A DNA stretch of 47,175 nucleotides from Mycobacteriaceae bacterium (GTDB taxonomy: Bacteria > Actinomycetota > Actinomycetes > Mycobacteriales > Mycobacteriaceae). Location of the stretch: positions 1 to 47,175 of the forward strand of contig JAFARC010000046.1 of assembly GCA_019245755.1 (NCBI GenBank), given 5' to 3'. Position 1 is the stretch's first letter, and the number at the start of each line of letters is the position of its first letter. Shown piece after piece: positions 7,969-19,175 of this stretch. The notes below the pieces were generated by a model. It did not search any database. It was not told the DNA's origin and saw only the letters and a list, made by a program, of their open reading frames with translations. A program made the translations under genes and the position numbers.

Positions 7969-8569
7969 CCCGGCGTCGCCGCAACCGGTCGAGGTACGCG
8001 CGCGCCGCCTCCCACGTCGGCAGGACGCCATGAACCCGGTCTAGCGTCGGCGCCGCACGATCGCGTTCCGACATCCGCACCCCCCCGGGAACGGCCGGCC
8101 AGTCGATGCCGATGGCCGGATCGGTGGCCAGAATCGTGTGCTCGCGTTGCGGGTTGTATGCGGACGAGCACAGGTACATGACAGTCGAGTCATCCTCGAG
8201 CGCAAGGAATCCATGGGCCAGACCCTCGGCGAGATAGACCGAGCGCCGGTCGCGCTCGTCGAGCTGCACCGAATCCCACCGGCCGAACGTTGGCGAGCCG
8301 ACGCGGATGTCGACCACCACGTCGAACACCGACCCGCGCAGGCACGTCACGTATTTGGCCTGGCCGGGCGGCAACTCGGCGAAATGCAGGCCGCGCAGCA
8401 CACCGGCCGACGACACCGAACAGTTCGCCTGACGCAGGTCGAATTCATGACCGGCGAACCCGTCGAACTGCTGCGCAGTGAACCACTCGAAGAGCAGCCC
8501 CCGCTCGTCGGTGTGCAGGCGCGGCGTGATCTCCCAGGCCCCGGCCACCGCCAGCTCGCGAACCGCCAT
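7958..8569 (-). CDS. rmlC: dTDP-4-dehydrorhamnose 3,5-epimerase
   Basis: This 203-residue cupin epimerase has the catalytic-base segment GVLRGLHF (His), the following Lys in GQAKYVTCLRG, and the catalytic Tyr in STVMYLCSSAYN. The segment YLAEGLAHGFLAL is also diagnostic. It converts dTDP-4-keto-6-deoxyglucose to dTDP-4-keto-L-rhamnose, supplying the rhamnose of the mycobacterial arabinogalactan linker. It starts at ATG 8569, one base after the rmlB stop, so the two are co-translated. Family length is about 200 residues. Equivalent to Rv3465. The 3' end overlaps the convergent proline-rich gene by 11 bp. Confidence 0.96.
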   Translation of the reverse strand: MAVRELAVAGAWEITPRLHTDERGLLFEWFTAQQFDGFAGHEFDLRQANCSVSSAGVLRGLHFAELPPGQAKYVTCLRGSVFDVVVDIRVGSPTFGRWDSVQLDERDRRSVYLAEGLAHGFLALEDDSTVMYLCSSAYNPQREHTILATDPAIGIDWPAVPGGVRMSERDRAAPTLDRVHGVLPTWEAARAYLDRLRRRRASE

Positions 8570-8570
8570 C

Positions 8571-10446
<1,876 letters not shown>

Positions 10447-10450
<4 letters not shown>

Positions 10451-11307
10451 TTCCCTCCCTGAGTTTGAGTCAGGCCGAGCGGCCCGGCTAGTTCGGACAG
10501 TGCCGGCACCAGTTTGTCAGGGCCGGTGAGCACCTGGATCGCAACGTGGTTGGCGCCGGCTTCGAGATGCTGGTTGAGTCGTTTCGCGATCTGTTCGGGT
10601 GTGCCGTAAGCGACAACCGCGTCGATCAGCTTATCGCTGCCGGGCCGGGCGACATCCTCGTCGGTGAAGCCGAGCCGCTTCCAGTTGCTCACGTAGTTCG
10701 TCAGGCTGAAGTAAATGTCGAGCGCCTTGCGTCCGACGGTGCGGGCTTTCTCCGCGTCCGTGGTCAGCACCGCCTTGTGCTCGGGCGCCAGCAGAGCGCT
10801 CGGCCCGATCAGTTCCCGCGCCCACCCGGTGTGCTCGGGGGTGGTCAGATACGGGTGGGCGCCGGCGCTGCGCTGCGCCGCCAGCTTCAAAACCCGCGGG
10901 CCGAGCGCGGCGACCAGCCGCTGGTTCGCCGGCACGCCGTGCTGGTCAAGCTGCTCCAGGTAGCCGACCAGCGCGTCGTAGGGCCTGCGGTACTCCGCAT
11001 GAGCCTCGGGGTGGCCGACACCGATACCCAGCACGAAGCGTCCCGGATACGCGTTGTTGATGCGGTGGAACGACTCGGCGACGGGTTCGGCGGCCGCGGT
11101 CCAGATGTTGACGATGCCGGTGGCCACCTTCAACGTTGACGTTGGCTCCAGAAGTGGCTCTACAAAAGACAATTCCGCAGGCGGAGACCCGCCTACCCAG
11201 ATCGCGCCGTAGCCGAGGTCTTCGATCTGCTTCGCCTGCTCGGGGCTGGCCCCTCGACCGAAGACGCCGAAGCGTCCGAGGTTGACAATCGCGTCGCCTG
11301 TCGTCAT
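10447..11307 (-). CDS. LLM-class F420-dependent oxidoreductase (Rv3463-like), copy 2
   Basis: This 286-residue paralogue of the next gene is over half identical by eye throughout, including [18 protein letters not shown] and SDKLID, with differences concentrated in the N-terminus (LGRFGVFGRGAS) and helix regions. The same F420-binding fold is expected. The start is the ATG at 11307; an upstream in-frame start would run into the kinase gene. It follows the sensor kinase gene after 29 bp, so the two-component system and both oxidoreductases may be one transcript. Divergence between the copies suggests different substrates or a heterodimer rather than a recent duplication. Confidence 0.86.
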
Positions 11308-11336
11308 GTCTGCTCCAACCCGCCGACCGCCGGGGA

Positions 11337-12839
11337 CTATTCCGCTGCGGAGGTCACTTCCTTCCACGGCTGGGCTCCTACCGGCGCTTCAAGTGGCAAA
11401 AGCACGGTGAAACGGGTGTCGCCGGGCTTTGACTGCACCCGCAGATCGCCATGATGCTTCTTGACGACGATCTGCCACGCCAGATCCAACCCTAGGCCGG
11501 TGCCCTCACCGACCGGCTTCGTCGTGAAGAACGGATCGAAGATTCGACCGCGAACGTCGTCGGGAATGCCTGATCCGGTATCGCAGATTTCGATCCGGGC
11601 CATGTGGTCACCTTCTCGGCTGGTGCGCACCGTCAGCGTTCCGCCGGTTTGGCCGTCACTGTGCATCGCCGCGATCGCGTTGTCGATGATATTGGTGAAC
11701 ACCTGATTCAAATCCGCTGGATAGCACGGTAGTCCGGGCAGCGCCCGGTCATACTCCTTGACCAGCTTGATGTCCTTGTCCTTGCCGATCTTGTCGCCGA
11801 ACATCATCAGCGTGCTGTGCAACAGCTCATGCACATCGGCGACCTGGAAGGGCGCCCGGTCTAACTGTGAGTACTGCTTGGCATCGGCCAGTAAGTCGCT
11901 GATGCGCTTACTCGCCTCGATGATCGATTTCATCAGCAGCTCATTGTCGATCGTGTACCGCAGCCAGCTGATCGCACTGGGAAGTGTTGGCGACGCGTCG
12001 ATTTCCTCCACGGTCGCGCAAAGTCGTTCCAGCCAGTCGGTGTCCAGCCCGGCATCGACGAAGGTGGCAGCGATATCCCAGGCGCCGGGGACCCCGTGGT
12101 CATCGAGCCAGTCGCCGATCCGCTCCTCGCGGTCGGCGGCCTCGAGTGCGGTGAGCTCCTGCGATTTCGACTTGGCGACCTGCTCGGCCACCTCGTCCTG
12201 GAGCCTCACCATGACCCGCACCATCTCGGCGGTCAACCTGGCCTCGGCCAGCATCGCCAGCTTGTGACGCATTTTCCCGATACCCTCGCGCAGCTCGGAC
12301 GCCGCGCGCGAGATGGCCCCGGCCGGATTGTTGAGCTGATGGGTCAGCGCGGCCGACAATTGACCCAACGCCAGCAGCTTTTCCCGCTGGTCCAGGATTT
12401 GCCGTTGCCGAAGGCCGCCCACCTTCAGGCCATCGAGCAGGTGCACCGCCATCGGGAACTGCGATTGCACGAAACGGCCGAATGCCTGGGCGTCGAGCAC
12501 GAAGAACGTCGAGGGTTTGGTGACCCGGACCGAGGACTCGTACACCTGGTTGCCACCGGGCACGAAAGCGCTCCAGGCGCCGCAATAGACGCCGCGCTGC
12601 GATGTCCGGTTGGTTTCCACGTCGTCGCCGCCGGAACGCTTGGACATCACCAGTTCGCCGTCCATGAGCACGTAGAAGCACGTCGCCGGTTCGCCCTCGA
12701 CGCAGATTGGGCCGGGCTCGTAGCTGGCGATGTGGCCGTCGGCGCACAGGGTCTGCAGTTGTTCGTCGCTGAGCGCCTCGAACAAGAACAGCGTTCGAAG
12801 ATCATCGGGAATACAGGGCAGTTTCTGTTGCTCAACCAT
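11337..12839 (-). CDS. Sensor histidine kinase with N-terminal cyclic-nucleotide-binding-like domain
   Basis: This 500-residue cytosolic kinase has three parts. Residues about 15-130 form a CAP/cNMP-binding-like beta barrel ([34 protein letters not shown]). A long helical linker follows with the phospho-acceptor in [19 protein letters not shown] (His167). The C-terminal ATPase has an N-box [16 protein letters not shown]1 [10 protein letters not shown]-box IFDPFFTTK and G2 [11 protein letters not shown]. The phosphate-binding cassette expected for cAMP (GELAL and an Arg-Ala pair) is not recognisable, so the input ligand is uncertain. The start is 2 bp after the stop of the receiver/thioredoxin-reductase-like fusion, its evident partner. 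The long insert between H-box and N-box is typical of this kinase type. Confidence 0.9.
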   Translation of the reverse strand: MVEQQKLPCIPDDLRTLFLFEALSDEQLQTLCADGHIASYEPGPICVEGEPATCFYVLMDGELVMSKRSGGDDVETNRTSQRGVYCGAWSAFVPGGNQVYESSVRVTKPSTFFVLDAQAFGRFVQSQFPMAVHLLDGLKVGGLRQRQILDQREKLLALGQLSAALTHQLNNPAGAISRAASELREGIGKMRHKLAMLAEARLTAEMVRVMVRLQDEVAEQVAKSKSQELTALEAADREERIGDWLDDHGVPGAWDIAATFVDAGLDTDWLERLCATVEEIDASPTLPSAISWLRYTIDNELLMKSIIEASKRISDLLADAKQYSQLDRAPFQVADVHELLHSTLMMFGDKIGKDKDIKLVKEYDRALPGLPCYPADLNQVFTNIIDNAIAAMHSDGQTGGTLTVRTSREGDHMARIEICDTGSGIPDDVRGRIFDPFFTTKPVGEGTGLGLDLAWQIVVKKHHGDLRVQSKPGDTRFTVLLPLEAPVGAQPWKEVTSAAE

Positions 12840-12841
12840 CT

Positions 12842-14509
12842 TTACGACTCCGCCAGGTAACGGTGCACCAACATCACGGCCATCGACCCTTCACCGACGG
12901 CTGCTGCCACGCGCTTGGCCGACTCTGAGCGCACATCCCCTGCAACAAAGACACCCGGCGCGCTTGTTTCCAGGTGGTGCGGCGGCCGGTCCAGTGTCCA
13001 GCCGCAGACGTTCCGCAGGTCCGGACCGGTGAGGATGAACCCGTGGTCGTCGCGCGCCACAACGCCGTCGAGCCATTCGGTGTGCGGCTCGGCGCCGATG
13101 AACACGAACATCCGCCCGCAGCTGACTTCCGCGGTGTCGCCCGTGCGCTGATCCTGCAGGACCAGCTTCTCGACGTGATCATCGCCGCACACCTCGGTGA
13201 CCACCGTGCAGGTCCGAACCTTGATGTTGTCGATCGCCTCGACTTGTTGGGTCAGGTAGTAGGACATCGATGCCTGCAACGACGGGCCCCGGACGACCAG
13301 GGTCACCGTTTTCGCGTACTGGGACAGGTTCACCGCGGCCTGCCCGGCCGAGTTGGCGCCCCCGACGATGTAGACTTCCTGGCCCTCGCAGTCGCCGACA
13401 CCCGACAAGACCGCGCCGTAATGAACACCGGCGCCCGTGAGCCGTTCGCACCCCACCGCGGGCAACTGCCGGTACGACACACCCGTGGCAAGTATCACCG
13501 CGCGAGAGTCGATCGAACCGCCGTCGTCGAACCGAACCGTCCGCGCGGACCCGTTGATTTCCAGAGCGACCGCCTTACGGGCCGTGATCAGCTCCGCCCC
13601 GAACTTCTCGGCCTGGCGCCGGGCTCGGTCGGCAAGTTGACTGCCCGAAACACCGTCGGGGAACCCGAGGTAGTTCTCGATGCGCGAACTCTGACCGGCC
13701 TGCCCGCCGGTGGCGGTGCGTTCGATCAGCACGGTGTGCAGGCCCTCGGAGGCGCCGTAGACGGCTGCCGCCAGCCCGGCCGGCCCGCCACCGATCACGA
13801 TGAGGTCATAGAATTCCTTCGATGGCGTCGTCGTCAGGCCGAGCGTCGCGGCAAGCTCGGCGTCCGGCGGATCGATGAGGGTCTCGCCCTGCTCGGTGAT
13901 AAGCACCGGCAGCGTCAGGCCGTCCTGACCGGCCGCCTCGAGCAGGCGCTGCCCGTCGGGTTCGTCGGCGCGAAACCACGTGTAGTACAGCTGATTGCGG
14001 GCCAGGAATTCGCGGACCTGAGAAGACCTGGCGCTCCACGGGTGACCGACGATCTTGGTGTGCGGAATCACCCGGTCGCCGGCGGCGCGCCACGCCTCGA
14101 GAAGGCCGTCAATGACCGGATAGAGCTTCTCTTCCGGCGGGTCCCACGGCTTGAGCAGATAGTGGTCGAGGTCGACGACATTGATGGCGTCGATCGCGGC
14201 GTGGGTGTCGGCGTAGGCGGTCAACAGCACCCGGCGGGCCAGCGGGTACAGGCCCATCGCCTCTTCGAGAAACTCGATGCCGCTCATCTGCGGCATCCGG
14301 TAGTCGGCGACGAACACGGCCAGCGTGTCGCCGCGCAGCTTGAGCTCGTGCAATGTCTCGAGCGCGTCGTGGCCCGACTCGGCCCGCACGATCCGGTAGC
14401 GCTCGCCGTAGTGGCGGCGCAGGTCGCGGGCGACCGCGCGGGAGACGGCTGGATCGTCGTCGACGGTCAGGATTACCGGCTTGCGGGGCTGGGGGGCGGG
14501 GCCAGTCAT
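12842..14509 (-). CDS. Response regulator fused to glutaredoxin-like and thioredoxin-reductase-like domains
   Basis: This is a 555-residue three-part protein. Residues 10-125 are a receiver domain (VDDDP acidic pocket, phospho-Asp69 in FVADYRMPQMSG, Thr in LLTAYAD, Lys120 in YLLKPW). Residues about 150-228 resemble glutaredoxin (IVGHPWSARSSQVREFLARN, then LTLPVLIT), but the CxxC site reads WSARSS with no cysteine. Residues 233-555 resemble thioredoxin reductase with intact FAD (IVIGGGPAGLAAAVYGASEG) and NADPH (YIVGGANSAGQAAVN) motifs. The CxxC segment is replaced by GAVLSGVGDCEG, with one cysteine. I infer a phosphorylation-controlled flavoprotein without dithiol chemistry. The ATG at 14509 is used. 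It is divergent from infA and just upstream of its kinase. Confidence 0.92.
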   Translation of the reverse strand: MTGPAPQPRKPVILTVDDDPAVSRAVARDLRRHYGERYRIVRAESGHDALETLHELKLRGDTLAVFVADYRMPQMSGIEFLEEAMGLYPLARRVLLTAYADTHAAIDAINVVDLDHYLLKPWDPPEEKLYPVIDGLLEAWRAAGDRVIPHTKIVGHPWSARSSQVREFLARNQLYYTWFRADEPDGQRLLEAAGQDGLTLPVLITEQGETLIDPPDAELAATLGLTTTPSKEFYDLIVIGGGPAGLAAAVYGASEGLHTVLIERTATGGQAGQSSRIENYLGFPDGVSGSQLADRARRQAEKFGAELITARKAVALEINGSARTVRFDDGGSIDSRAVILATGVSYRQLPAVGCERLTGAGVHYGAVLSGVGDCEGQEVYIVGGANSAGQAAVNLSQYAKTVTLVVRGPSLQASMSYYLTQQVEAIDNIKVRTCTVVTEVCGDDHVEKLVLQDQRTGDTAEVSCGRMFVFIGAEPHTEWLDGVVARDDHGFILTGPDLRNVCGWTLDRPPHHLETSAPGVFVAGDVRSESAKRVAAAVGEGSMAVMLVHRYLAES

Positions 14510-14547
14510 CGACACAAGTATGCGCTCGTCGAGACGCCGCTCAGGTT

Positions 14548-14576
14548 TTGGCTTACCGGCACAAAACCGGTATCGT
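14548..14576 (+). promoter_or_regulatory. Predicted promoter of the infA operon
   Basis: TTGGCT at 14548-14553 and TATCGT at 14571-14576 are separated by 17 bases. The spacer carries an inverted repeat, TACCGG (14554-14559) and CCGGTA (14567-14572, running two bases into the -10), which could bind a regulator. The element is 150 bp upstream of infA and close to the divergent regulator gene. Confidence 0.5.
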
Positions 14577-14727
14577 TGGATAACGGTGCGGCTTTCCGCG
14601 CCGGCTCTTGCGTGCCTGGGTAAGGAAATTTCGTCGGAATTTTTGCCTACCGGCTCACGTTTTGCAGTCGGAGGAAACGCTGCGCACCGGCGCACACGAG
14701 GCAACACAAACCAGGATCGCGGAGGTT

Positions 14728-14949
14728 ATGGCCAAGAAAGACGGTGCCATAGAGGTTGAGGGCCGCGTGGTCGAGCCCCTGCCCAATGCGATGTTCCGCA
14801 TTGAGCTGGAGAACGGTCACAAGGTGCTCGCCCACATCAGCGGCAAGATGCGGCAGCACTACATCCGCATCCTGCCCGAGGACCGCGTGGTCGTGGAGCT
14901 CTCGCCCTACGACCTGTCCCGCGGGCGCATTGTGTACCGGTACAAGTAG
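14728..14949 (+). CDS. infA: Translation initiation factor IF-1
   Basis: This 73-residue OB-fold protein ([20 protein letters not shown], then a C-terminal [15 protein letters not shown]) binds the ribosomal A site during initiation. Length and sequence match bacterial IF-1 closely. The ATG at 14728 follows a strong GGAGG site; longer in-frame openings upstream are not real. It heads the infA-rpmJ-rpsM-rpsK-rpsD-rpoA-rplQ run, with rpmJ 33 bp downstream. The divergent regulator fusion on the other side is not part of the conserved cluster. Equivalent to Rv3462c. Confidence 0.98.
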
Positions 14950-14982
14950 GTCAACCGATTAAGAACAGGATCGAAAACCGCC

Positions 14983-15096
14983 GTGAAGGTGAACCCGAGC
15001 GTCAAGCCCATTTGTGACAAGTGCAGGGTGATCCGTCGGCATGGGCGGGTCATGGTGATCTGCTCCGATCCGCGCCACAAGCAGCGCCAGGGCTAG
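14983..15096 (+). CDS. rpmJ: 50S ribosomal protein L36, zinc-binding form
   Basis: This short 37-residue gene starts at GTG 14983 ([20 protein letters not shown]) and ends RHKQRQG. Three cysteines (11, 14, 27) and a histidine (32) form the zinc ribbon, so this is the zinc-containing C+ paralogue. Many actinobacteria also have a zinc-free copy induced under zinc starvation, which is not in this window. It lies in the conserved place between infA and rpsM. Equivalent to Rv3461c. Confidence 0.97.
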
Positions 15097-15121
15097 GCGC
15101 CGCGCACAACTGAATGCAGAA

Positions 15122-15205
15122 GTCCCAATACCACTGAGCGGATATGCCGCTCATCGCGCCCGGAACGGAGGCCGGGCCCCGGCACAGCCGGGAACGGATT
15201 GGGAC
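15122..15205 (+). promoter_or_regulatory. Structured RNA leader of the rpsM-rpsK-rpsD-rpoA-rplQ operon (predicted four-way junction)
   Basis: An 8-bp closing stem, GTCCCAAT (15122-15129) with ATTGGGAC (15198-15205), encloses three perfect hairpins. They are TGAGCGG/CCGCTCA (15135-15153, 5-base loop), GCCCGG/CCGGGC (15158-15177, 8-base loop) and CCCGGC/GCCGGG (15178-15192, 3-base loop). A 10-base palindrome CTCCGCGGAG at 15211-15220 lies just before the AAGGA ribosome-binding site. The operon encodes S4, which regulates its own operon through leader RNA in E. coli and B. subtilis, so an S4-binding role is a reasonable inference. The fold is from pairing by eye and conservation has not been tested. 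Confidence 0.6.
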
Positions 15206-15238
15206 CAGACCTCCGCGGAGAAGAAGGAACACCGCCTG

Positions 15239-15613
15239 ATGGCACGTCTTGTGGGCGTCGATCTGCCGCGCGACAAGCGCATGGAGATCGCGCTGACCTA
15301 CATCTACGGCGTTGGCCGTACCCGTTCGAACGAGATCCTCACCGCGACCGGCATCGACAAGGACATGCGCAGCAAGGACCTCACCGAGGACCAGCTGACC
15401 CAGTTGCGCGACTACATCGAGGCCACCCTCAGGGTTGAGGGCGATCTGCGCCGGGAGGTGCAGGCCGACATCCGCCGCAAGATCGAGATCGGCTGCTACC
15501 AGGGCCTGCGGCACCGTCGCGGCATGCCGGTGCGCGGCCAGCGGACCAAGACCAACGCGCGCACCCGCAAGGGCCCGAAGCGCACCATCGCAGGCAAGAA
15601 GAAGGCCAGGTAA
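15239..15613 (+). CDS. rpsM: 30S ribosomal protein S13
   Basis: This 124-residue protein begins [20 protein letters not shown] and has the helix-two-turn-helix and a C-terminal [20 protein letters not shown] segment diagnostic of S13. It sits in the small-subunit head and contacts the P-site tRNA. It is preceded by a 142-bp structured spacer, unlike the tight spacing of the genes that follow, which suggests control at this point. The ATG at 15239 follows AAGGA. rpsK begins 3 bp after the stop. Equivalent to Rv3460c. Confidence 0.98.
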   Translation: MARLVGVDLPRDKRMEIALTYIYGVGRTRSNEILTATGIDKDMRSKDLTEDQLTQLRDYIEATLRVEGDLRREVQADIRRKIEIGCYQGLRHRRGMPVRGQRTKTNARTRKGPKRTIAGKKKAR

Positions 15614-15616
15614 CCG

Positions 15617-16036
15617 ATGCCACCCCAGAAGCGCACCGGCGGCGCCGCGCCCAAGAAGGGCCAGAAGGCGCGCCGCCGCGAGAAGAAGAACGTCCCGCAC
15701 GGCGCCGCGCACATCAAGAGCACGTTCAACAACACGATCGTGTCGATCACCGACCCGCAGGGCAACGTGATCGCCTGGGCATCGTCGGGGCACGTCGGAT
15801 TCAAGGGTTCGCGCAAGTCGACGCCCTTTGCGGCGCAGTTGGCGGCCGAGAACGCCGCCCGCAAGGCGCAGGAACACGGCGTGCGCAAAGTCGACGTGTT
15901 CGTCAAGGGGCCCGGTTCGGGCCGCGAGACCGCGATCCGCTCGTTGCAGGCGGCCGGCCTGGAGGTGGGCGCGATTTCCGACGTCACTCCCCAGCCGCAC
16001 AACGGCTGCCGTCCGCCCAAGCGGCGCCGGGTTTAG
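15617..16036 (+). CDS. rpsK: 30S ribosomal protein S11
   Basis: This 139-residue S11 has a basic N-terminal extension ([20 protein letters not shown]), followed by the conserved core [35 protein letters not shown] and the C-terminal [18 protein letters not shown]. It is part of the platform of the small subunit near the mRNA exit. The ATG at 15617 is three bases after the rpsM stop, so translation is coupled. rpsD follows after 12 bp. Length is normal for mycobacteria. Equivalent to Rv3459c. Confidence 0.98.
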   Translation: MPPQKRTGGAAPKKGQKARRREKKNVPHGAAHIKSTFNNTIVSITDPQGNVIAWASSGHVGFKGSRKSTPFAAQLAAENAARKAQEHGVRKVDVFVKGPGSGRETAIRSLQAAGLEVGAISDVTPQPHNGCRPPKRRRV

Positions 16037-16048
16037 GAGGGCAAGACA

Positions 16049-16654
16049 ATGGCTCGTTACACCGGACCGGTCACCCGCAAGTCGCGCCGGCTGCGGGTCG
16101 ACCTCGTAGGCGGCGACCAGGCGTTCGAGAAGCGTCCCTACCCGCCCGGCCAGCACGGGCGCGCACGGATCAAGGAAAGTGAGTACCTGCTGCAGTTGCA
16201 GGAGAAGCAGAAGGCCCGCTTCACCTACGGCGTGATGGAAAAGCAGTTCCGCCGCTACTACGAAGAAGCCGTTCGCCAGTCCGGCAAGACCGGTGAGAAC
16301 CTGCTGCAGATCCTGGAGAGCAGGCTCGACAACGTGGTGTACCGCGCCGGTCTGGCGCGAACCCGTCGCCAGGCCCGTCAGCTGGTCAGCCACGCCCACT
16401 TTCTGGTCAACGGCGTGAAGGTGGACATCCCGAGCTACCGCGTGTCGCAGTACGACATCATCGACGTGCGGGACAAGTCGCTGAACACGCTGCCGTTCCA
16501 GATCGCGCGCGAGACGGCCGGGGACCGGCCGATCCCGGGCTGGTTGCAGGTGATCGGGGAGCGCCAGCGCATCCTGGTCCATCAGCTGCCCGAGCGCTCC
16601 CAAATCGATGTGCCGCTCGCCGAGCAGCTCATCGTCGAGTTCTACTCGAAGTAA
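16049..16654 (+). CDS. rpsD: 30S ribosomal protein S4
   Basis: This 201-residue S4 begins MARYTGPVTRKSRRLRVDL, with the central S4 RNA-binding domain (LESRLDNVVYRAGLA, QLVSHAHFLVNGVKVDIPSY) and ends IVEFYSK. The zinc-binding cysteines of some S4 proteins are absent, as is usual in this form. S4 nucleates 16S assembly and is the known autoregulator of alpha operons in other bacteria, which bears on the leader before rpsM. The start lies after AGGAGGG. A 75-bp spacer separates it from rpoA. Equivalent to Rv3458c. Confidence 0.98.
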   Translation: MARYTGPVTRKSRRLRVDLVGGDQAFEKRPYPPGQHGRARIKESEYLLQLQEKQKARFTYGVMEKQFRRYYEEAVRQSGKTGENLLQILESRLDNVVYRAGLARTRRQARQLVSHAHFLVNGVKVDIPSYRVSQYDIIDVRDKSLNTLPFQIARETAGDRPIPGWLQVIGERQRILVHQLPERSQIDVPLAEQLIVEFYSK

Positions 16655-16714
16655 GGCTTCCTGAGCCGTCCCGATGGCGGCCAGGATCTCGGCATCAAAT
16701 AGCGGGTGCCGTGA

Positions 16715-17779
<1,065 letters not shown>

Positions 17780-17806
17780 CTCGGGCCACCACAAGGAGAT
17801 CGAGCC

Positions 17807-18334
17807 ATGCCCAAGCCCACCAAGGGCCCTCGCCTCGGCGGGTCGTCCGCGCACCAGAAGGCGATCCTGGCCAACCTGGCCACGTCGCTGTTCGAGCACG
17901 GCCGGATCAAGACCACCGAGACCAAGGCCAGGGCGCTGCGGCCGTACGCCGAGAAGCTGATCACCCACGCCAAGAAGGGCACCCTGCACCACCGGCGTGA
18001 GGTGCTCAAGAAGATCCGCGACAAGGATGTGGTGCACGCGTTGTTCGCGGAGATCGGGCCGTTCTTCGCCGACCGCAATGGCGGCTACACCCGCATCATC
18101 AAGGTCGAGGCGCGCAAGGGTGACAACGCGCCCATGGCCGTCATCGAGCTGGTGCGGGAGAAAACGGTGACGTCGGAGGCCGATCGCGCCCGCCGGGTCA
18201 GCGCGTCGAAGAAGGCCGCCCCGGCCAACGAGGCGCCCGCCGCGCCTACCGCAAGCCCCGAGAGCGCGGCTACCCCGGCTCCCGACGCGCAGACCACCGA
18301 AAGTGACGAGGCCCCGGACGCTGACGAGTCCTGA
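17807..18334 (+). CDS. rplQ: 50S ribosomal protein L17
   Basis: This 175-residue L17 has a conserved core ([59 protein letters not shown]). A low-complexity Ala/Pro/Asp tail of about 50 residues follows the typical 120-residue family domain; such tails are common in mycobacterial L17. It lies by the peptide exit tunnel. The 3' end overlaps the truA start by 32 bp. Equivalent to Rv3456c. Confidence 0.98.
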   Translation: MPKPTKGPRLGGSSAHQKAILANLATSLFEHGRIKTTETKARALRPYAEKLITHAKKGTLHHRREVLKKIRDKDVVHALFAEIGPFFADRNGGYTRIIKVEARKGDNAPMAVIELVREKTVTSEADRARRVSASKKAAPANEAPAAPTASPESAATPAPDAQTTESDEAPDADES

Positions 18335-19175
18335 CCACGTTCGTCTTCGGCTGGACATCGCTTACGACGGGACGGAATTTGCCGGCTGGGCCCTACAGGC
18401 CGGGCAGCGCACCGTCGCAGGCGTCCTCAACGACGCACTGTCGACGGTGTTCCGGGAGCCGGTGCGGCTGTCGGCGGCCGGACGTACCGACACCGGCGTG
18501 CACGCGACGGGACAGGTCGCCCACCTTGACGTTCCGGTCGGCGCCGTCAAGAACGCCTACCCGCGGTCCCGGCGCAGCGGTGACGCCGAATTCCTTCCAC
18601 TGGTGCGACGCCTGGCCCGCTTCCTGCCGGCCGATGTCCGGGTGCGTGGGATCACCCGCGCGGCCCGCGGCTTCGATGCCCGGTTCTCGGCCCTGCGCCG
18701 CCACTACGAATACCGGTTGTCCACCGCGCCGTACGGCGTGCAGCCGCAACTGGCCCGCTACGTGACGGCATGGCCCCGGCCCCTGGACGTGGAAGCGATC
18801 GTAGGGGTGTCGAAAGATCTTGTCGGGCTGCGCGATTTCGCCGCGTTCTGCCGGCACCGGCAGGGCGCCACGACGATTCGCGATCTCCAGCGGCTGGACT
18901 GGATCCGTGACGGCCACCTGGTCACCGTGCATGTCACCGCCGACGCGTTCTGCTGGTCGATGGTTCGCTCACTGGTGGGCGCCCTACTGGCGGTGGGCGA
19001 CGGTCGCCGCACCCCGGACTGGTGCACGGGGCTGTTGGCACTGACGCGGCGCTCGAGCCAGTTCGCCGCCGCGCCGGCCCGCGGGCTCACCTTGGTCGGC
19101 GTCGACTACCCGCCGGACGACCAGCTCGCCGCCCGCACGCGGGTCACCCGCGAGCTGCGGACCATCGACGAGTAG
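18303..19175 (+). CDS. truA: tRNA pseudouridine synthase A
   Basis: This 290-residue enzyme isomerises U38-40 of tRNA anticodon stems. The catalytic Asp is in the signature [25 protein letters not shown] and [19 protein letters not shown] are further TruA hallmarks. The GTG at 18303, inside the end of rplQ, is the only start upstream of the conserved [16 protein letters not shown]; overlap implies coupled translation. The stop at 19175 directly abuts the stop of the convergent cutinase, with no room for a dedicated terminator. Equivalent to Rv3455c. Confidence 0.95.
   Translation: MTRPRTLTSPDHVRLRLDIAYDGTEFAGWALQAGQRTVAGVLNDALSTVFREPVRLSAAGRTDTGVHATGQVAHLDVPVGAVKNAYPRSRRSGDAEFLPLVRRLARFLPADVRVRGITRAARGFDARFSALRRHYEYRLSTAPYGVQPQLARYVTAWPRPLDVEAIVGVSKDLVGLRDFAAFCRHRQGATTIRDLQRLDWIRDGHLVTVHVTADAFCWSMVRSLVGALLAVGDGRRTPDWCTGLLALTRRSSQFAAAPARGLTLVGVDYPPDDQLAARTRVTRELRTIDE

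Noticed and set aside
12974..14623. 549-codon plus-strand open frame opposite the regulator fusion
   Set aside because: It is antisense to clear receiver and flavoprotein domains. Its composition is Arg/Gly/Val rich without motifs.
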